DNA from: Alphaproteobacteria bacterium
Lineage (GTDB): Bacteria; Pseudomonadota; Alphaproteobacteria; SMXP01
Assembly (NCBI GenBank): GCA_028280675.1
Contig: JANQLI010000249.1
Coordinates: 1-9,903 of the forward strand
Length of the DNA stretch: 9,903 nucleotides
Direction of reading: 5' to 3'
The notes beneath the pieces were generated by a model, which saw only the letters and a program-made list of their open reading frames with translations, had not been told where the DNA came from and did not search any database. Of the stretch, positions 6,389 through 9,903 are shown piece by piece (the first letter of the stretch is position 1; the number at the start of each line of letters is the position of its first letter). A program made the translations under genes and the position numbers.

Positions 6389-6491
6389 ACGCTATCCGCC
6401 CGCCTCATATCAAGGCGTAAAATTCAATCCGCACTGCCTGAAAGGCGCATAGACTGCCTCACCCGACGACACACGAGGAGCGTAGCAGCAG

Positions 6492-6914
6492 ATGTGGACC
6501 TGGTCCCAAGCATCACAAACGGAACTGGAAAGCTGTCATCCTGCGCTTCAGCAAGTCTTACATCAGGCGCTTCTCCTGTCACCATTTGATCTGCGTATTC
6601 TTGAAGGGCATCGTGATGAGAATACACAGACGGCCCTTTTCCGTGCAGGGCGGTCGCAATTGCGCTGGCCGCACTCAAAGCATAATAGCATGCCATCACG
6701 CGCAGTAGACATCATTCCCCTGCCGCTCGATTGGGCGAACACGTTTGCGTTTCATGTCATGTGCGGCGTGATGTATGCCGCTGCCGCCCGCATTGACCTG
6801 ACCGCACAAGGATGGCGCTTGCGTACAGGGCAAGACTGGAACGGCAATTGGCGCAACACCGATCAAAGCTTTCATGATGCTCCGCATTTTGAGCTCATCG
6901 CATTAGAGGATTAA
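6492..6914 (+). CDS. M15-family zinc peptidase, phage endolysin type
   Basis: A 140-aa protein resembling D-Ala-D-Ala carboxypeptidase/L-Ala-D-Glu endopeptidases used by phages as endolysins. It would cut peptidoglycan cross-link peptides. Probable zinc ligands are His64 in SKHNSMPSRAVDI, Asp73, and His132 in DAPHFEL; Asp129 is the likely general base, the D-x-x-H layout of T5-type endolysins. The spacing between His64 and Asp73 (8 residues) is longer than the classic 6 and matches a phage sub-group. An N-terminal helical region (about 10-50) contains the EGHRDENTQTALF substrate-site segment. No signal peptide is seen, so export needs the holin encoded 3 bases downstream. The start has GAGGAG at 6475-6480, 11 bases ahead. 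Confidence 0.87.
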   Translation: MWTWSQASQTELESCHPALQQVLHQALLLSPFDLRILEGHRDENTQTALFRAGRSQLRWPHSKHNSMPSRAVDIIPLPLDWANTFAFHVMCGVMYAAAARIDLTAQGWRLRTGQDWNGNWRNTDQSFHDAPHFELIALED

Positions 6915-6917
6915 ACT

Positions 6918-7322
6918 GTGATTCAATCATTACTCACTGGACAACTTTTTTCGCTTGGCGAATCCCTCATCAAGCGTGTTTGGCCAGATCCAGCGGATCA
7001 GCAAAAAGCCTTGCTTGAACTTCAGAAGCTTGAGCAAAATGGCGACCTCGCGCAACTCGCCGTTAATATGACCGAAGCGAAACACGAAAGCCTGTTTGTG
7101 GCGGGGTGGCGGCCTTGCGTGGGGTGGGTGTGCGCGCTTGCTTTTGCATATAGTTTTATTGCGCAGCCCTTTCTCATGTTTCTCGCGACCATGATTGGGC
7201 GCGATTTAAGCAATCTCCCGCAATTGGACCTTAGCACCATGATGCCTGTGCTTATGGGCATGCTGGGGCTTGGCTGGTTGCGCACCCAAGAAAAATGCGA
7301 AGGGGTGAATAAGCGGCGTTAG
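6918..7322 (+). CDS. holin, GTA-type three-TM family
   Basis: A 134-aa membrane protein of the family annotated as 'three-TM holin for gene transfer agent release'. Holins open the inner membrane so that a cytoplasmic peptidoglycan hydrolase can reach the wall. The N-terminus (10-23) is an amphipathic helix ending WPDP, followed by a charged helix (25-57). The FVAGWRPCVGWVC segment (60-72) carries the WRP motif and starts the first strong membrane segment (about 67-92). A second membrane segment is at about 106-120, ending in LGLGWLRTQEK, as in family members. The GTG start has GAGGA 7 bases ahead and lies 3 bases after the M15 peptidase stop: one operon. The stop interlocks with the convergent membrane protein gene. 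Confidence 0.86.
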   Translation: MIQSLLTGQLFSLGESLIKRVWPDPADQQKALLELQKLEQNGDLAQLAVNMTEAKHESLFVAGWRPCVGWVCALAFAYSFIAQPFLMFLATMIGRDLSNLPQLDLSTMMPVLMGMLGLGWLRTQEKCEGVNKRR

Positions 7323-7783
7323 AGGACCAACTGATAAATCAATGCGCCAATAAAAAAGATCGCGTGAAAAACGGCGTACTTCATCACTCTGAAAATATCA
7401 CGCCAGTCCCCTTGGGCAATGTCTCTGACCAGCAGGATTGGCCAGAAGAGGGCATAAAAAAACACCTCTTTAAAAAAGTTCGGCTTGCCCTTGGCCTCGT
7501 CAATGCCGCGTTCATCAAGGCGCGTCGCATTGCCAAACAGCACATAAACAACAAACAAGTCTTGCACCGTATCCGGCACGGTCAGAGAAAAGTCTTTGAC
7601 AAACAGCGCGATCATATTGACGCCCTGTTCAAAGGCTTGCCCCACAACAAAGCGGTAATACTCCGCTGCAAGCGATAAAATATTGTCCCACTCGATCACC
7701 TGCCAGCGCGCGGTCAATGCAATCAACGCCAGACCCGACACCAATGTCGAGCTTGATGAAAAGAATTTACGAAAGAGATTCAT
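7319..7783 (-). CDS. small integral membrane protein, function unknown
   Basis: A 154-aa protein that I do not recognise. It has probably three or four hydrophobic segments: about 13-30, a weaker one at 48-62 or 73-88, about 107-124 (ALFWPILLVRDI), and the C-terminal 136-154 (AVFHAIFFIGALIYQLVL). A polar loop at about 85-105 is rich in charged residues. The start at 7783 is chosen because GGGGAG lies 7 bases ahead; the ATG at 7804 in the same frame has no such site. It lies 105 bases downstream of the peptide transporter gene on the same strand. Its C-terminal codons overlap the holin stop. It could be a lysis helper, but nothing in the sequence shows that. Confidence 0.72.
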   Translation of the reverse strand: MNLFRKFFSSSSTLVSGLALIALTARWQVIEWDNILSLAAEYYRFVVGQAFEQGVNMIALFVKDFSLTVPDTVQDLFVVYVLFGNATRLDERGIDEAKGKPNFFKEVFFYALFWPILLVRDIAQGDWRDIFRVMKYAVFHAIFFIGALIYQLVL

Positions 7784-7888
7784 CACATCACTCCCCACAC
7801 CCATTCCCCAATGGTTGCGCTATACTGCCATTAATGGCCGTGAGATGATAGAGCACAATTTATGGCACGATCTTAGGCGCTGCGATGA

Positions 7889-9442
7889 TTATTTCGTTCC
7901 CGTGGACGCTGCTGTAGGCGCCATCCATGACATCATTTTGCCGTTCAACAGAGCAAGCAGACCTGCCGCCACAACACACAAGACAGCCAGACCCATAAAG
8001 ATTGTCATTTCTGAGAACGTCTCAGACAAGGCGCCAATCTGTCCCGCAATCCAATTTGCAATGCCGATCGCGAACAACCAGAATCCCATCGCCATCGCCG
8101 CATAGCGTGCTGGTGCAAGCTGATTGACCATCGAAAGCCCAACGGGACTAATACAGAGTTCGCCCATTGTATGGAAAAAATAAGCTCCCACGAGCCATAT
8201 CATATGGCTTTTGCCATCGGCCGATAATTGCAGATCCAATGCGGACGCCACCATGCAGAGGAAACCGAGCGCCATAAGAAAAAGGCCAAGAGCAAATTTG
8301 TATGGCGTTGTCACATGCCGCCCGGTGGCATCACGCCGAATCCACATCGCCGCCACAAAGGGAGCAAAAATAAAAATGAACATCGGATTGAGCGAGCCAA
8401 ACCAGGACGCGGGAATTTCCCAAGCGAAAAACGAGCGATCGACATATTCATATGCATAGAGATTAAATAAGCCGCCCGCCTGCTCAAACCCGATAAAGAA
8501 GACAGCCGAAAAAATGGCAAACACACATATGGCTTTGATGTGATTGACGTCCTGAGAGGTCAGCTTCTGCGAGACGGCCTCGACGGCATCATAAATATGC
8601 CGCGGTTCCTTACCGATCTCGCCAAGAAGACGATCCGCATAATACATAAATATCAGCAAGCCAAGAATCATCCCAAAGCCTGCAATGCTGAAACCGTAAT
8701 GCCAGCCCCAGGTTTCCCCCACACCGCCAACGATGAGCATGCCGAAAAACGCGCCAATATTGATGCCCATATAGAAAATCGTATAGGCACTGTCCTTCCG
8801 CTGATCTCCCGGTTCGTATAACTCACCAACAATTGTTGACATGTTCGGTTTAAACAAACCATTGCCAATGATGAGCAAGGTGATCGCGAGATAAAAACTC
8901 CACCCTTTTAAAAGATAGGCCCATTCTAAAGTGCTCAGGGCTGCGGCGGACGCGTCCGCTGCGCCAGCCGTGCTGACGAGTGCGGTACGTATGGCGCCAG
9001 ACATTTCGGGTGTCATGGACCAATTGCCCATTTCGAGACCGCTTGCGATCAAAATGGCTTCGACAGGCAACCCGGAAGCTTGCTCAAAGGCCCATGGAAT
9101 CACTGCAGGGCCGGCCATAATAAAATGGCCCAAGGCCATGGTTGCCCCACCCAGAAATGTTGCCTTGCGATACCCCAACCAACGATCAGCTAAGTACCCA
9201 CCGATGGCGGGTGAAAAGTAAACAAAGCCCGTGTAAATCGCATAGATGCTGAGGGCGCGCCCGCCAGACCAACCAAAACCGGCATTCTGCGTGGCGGCTG
9301 TGAGAAACAGCACCATGATCACCCGCATGCCGTAATAGCTGAACCTTTCCCAGGCTTCGGTCGCAAAAAGCAGCTTCAGCCCTTTGGGTTGGTTTTGAAA
9401 AATGTTCAAGCTGACCCCTTGGGGCACGGGCAAATCTGACAT
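7889..9442 (-). CDS. proton-coupled oligopeptide transporter (POT/PTR2 family)
   Basis: A 517-aa inner-membrane proton-driven di-/tripeptide transporter of the major facilitator superfamily. POT signatures are all present: E29-x-x-E32-R33 in TM1 (TEAWERFSYYG), cytoplasmic DRWLGYRK after TM2, Lys198 in NGLFKPN (TM4), FYMGINIG at 223-230, Glu320 in GFEQAGG (TM7) and Glu428 in MGELCISPVG (TM10). About 14 membrane segments can be drawn. Residues about 111-178 form a long Ala-rich insert between TM3 and TM4 that topology places in the periplasm; many POT proteins have only a short loop there. The start has AAAGGA 6 bases ahead. It lies downstream of the PQQ dehydrogenase with an 85-base gap. Exact substrates cannot be told. 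Confidence 0.95.
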   Translation of the reverse strand: MSDLPVPQGVSLNIFQNQPKGLKLLFATEAWERFSYYGMRVIMVLFLTAATQNAGFGWSGGRALSIYAIYTGFVYFSPAIGGYLADRWLGYRKATFLGGATMALGHFIMAGPAVIPWAFEQASGLPVEAILIASGLEMGNWSMTPEMSGAIRTALVSTAGAADASAAALSTLEWAYLLKGWSFYLAITLLIIGNGLFKPNMSTIVGELYEPGDQRKDSAYTIFYMGINIGAFFGMLIVGGVGETWGWHYGFSIAGFGMILGLLIFMYYADRLLGEIGKEPRHIYDAVEAVSQKLTSQDVNHIKAICVFAIFSAVFFIGFEQAGGLFNLYAYEYVDRSFFAWEIPASWFGSLNPMFIFIFAPFVAAMWIRRDATGRHVTTPYKFALGLFLMALGFLCMVASALDLQLSADGKSHMIWLVGAYFFHTMGELCISPVGLSMVNQLAPARYAAMAMGFWLFAIGIANWIAGQIGALSETFSEMTIFMGLAVLCVVAAGLLALLNGKMMSWMAPTAASTGTK

Positions 9443-9527
9443 ATGCGTTCCTTTGGATTCAGTGTGCAGACACCCCTTGATAAACGCCAGAGACTAGAAA
9501 ATATGGCATACCTACGCAAGGAAGCCC

Positions 9528-9903
9528 TTATGTCTTAGGAAGCCGATACGCCATCAAATGATCACTCTTATTTTGCGGATACATCCAAGGATGTCCTCCC
9601 GACGCAATAACAACATATTGCACGCCATCGACCATATAAGTCATTGGATTCGCCTGGAATGAGCTTGGCCCCGTGACTTCCCAGAGAAGATCACCTGTGT
9701 TGGTATCATAAGCCCGAAAACGTTCGTCGGACGACGCGCCGATAAAGGTCACGCCACCGGCTGTGGACATCGGCCCACCCGCAAAAGGCGTGCCCCAACG
9801 GAAGGGCACAGGAATGGGCGCCAGTTTATCGATAAGCCCCAGAGGCTCTTTCCACTTGATGTCCCCTGTGCCAAGATCAACACCAACGAGCATCGCCCAA
9901 GGG
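9528..9903 (-). CDS. membrane-bound PQQ-dependent dehydrogenase, C-terminal part
   Basis: The 3' end of a gene that enters from the right edge; the frame is open past the first Met at 9893 (PWAMLVGVDLGTG). These ~125 residues belong to the eight-bladed propeller domain of quinoprotein glucose or quinate/shikimate-type dehydrogenases, which oxidise sugars or cyclitols in the periplasm and pass electrons to ubiquinone. Evidence is the PWG-like VDLGTGDIKW tryptophan docking motif, GTPFAGGPMSTAGGVTFIGA, FRAYDTNTGDLLWE, and the terminal QANPMTYMVDGVQYVVIASGGH before a short tail. It ends normally at 9528 and is followed by the peptide transporter on the same strand. Which substrate it uses cannot be decided from the C-terminus. 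Confidence 0.9.
   Translation of the reverse strand, partial: PWAMLVGVDLGTGDIKWKEPLGLIDKLAPIPVPFRWGTPFAGGPMSTAGGVTFIGASSDERFRAYDTNTGDLLWEVTGPSSFQANPMTYMVDGVQYVVIASGGHPWMYPQNKSDHLMAYRLPKT

Noticed and set aside
6424..6699. A 91-codon minus-strand frame across the M15 start
   Set aside because: It is opposite the peptidase gene, whose zinc-site residues, ribosome binding site and operon spacing make the plus strand the coding one.
7364..7678. A 104-codon plus-strand frame
   Set aside because: It is antisense to the membrane protein gene, which has a good GGGGAG site and clear hydrophobic periodicity.

Overview
The window looks like chromosomal DNA of an alphaproteobacterium with moderate GC. 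The strongest clue is a holin of the three-TM type known from alphaproteobacterial gene transfer agents. A membrane-anchored LytTR regulator and a membrane-type PQQ dehydrogenase fit the same picture. The assignment rests on family content only; there is no rRNA, tRNA or marker gene to confirm it.

Layout, left to right. At 1-982 (+) are the 3' part of a phage-type GH24 lysozyme gene that runs off the left edge, and a GIY-YIG/DUF123 nuclease gene 20 bases behind it. A 352-base gene-free stretch (983-1334) holds a strongly paired, unidentified RNA-like element, several dyads, and a terminator-like hairpin that faces the minus strand and has no gene to terminate. At 1335-2168 (+) is a four-TM LytTR regulator. 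At 2403-4204 (+) is a two-gene unit joined by an ATGA overlap: a DUF1838 protein and a YeeZ-like SDR/epimerase. The SDR meets fhs (formate-tetrahydrofolate ligase, 4201-5871, -) tail to tail, with the stop codons interlocked. Upstream of fhs lie a good sigma70-like promoter, a terminator hairpin and an unrecognised 90-aa gene (6015-6287, -).

At 6492-7322 (+) is a tight pair: an M15 zinc peptidase of the phage-endolysin type, followed 3 bases later by the GTA-type holin. Together they make a plausible two-gene lysis cassette (peptidoglycan-cutting enzyme plus membrane release protein). The holin also interlocks its stop codon with the oppositely oriented gene beyond it, a small membrane protein (7319-7783, -). 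The right end carries, on the minus strand, a proton-coupled oligopeptide transporter (7889-9442) and the C-terminal end of a PQQ-dependent membrane dehydrogenase that runs off the right edge.

No clear new multi-gene defence or mobile system is visible. The points most worth following are the GTA-like M15/holin lysis pair with a possible holin remnant in front of it, a GH24 lysozyme lacking two of its three usual active-site residues, the unidentified structured element at about 1006-1090 with a 12-base match to the LytTR translation start, and the orphan minus-strand terminator.
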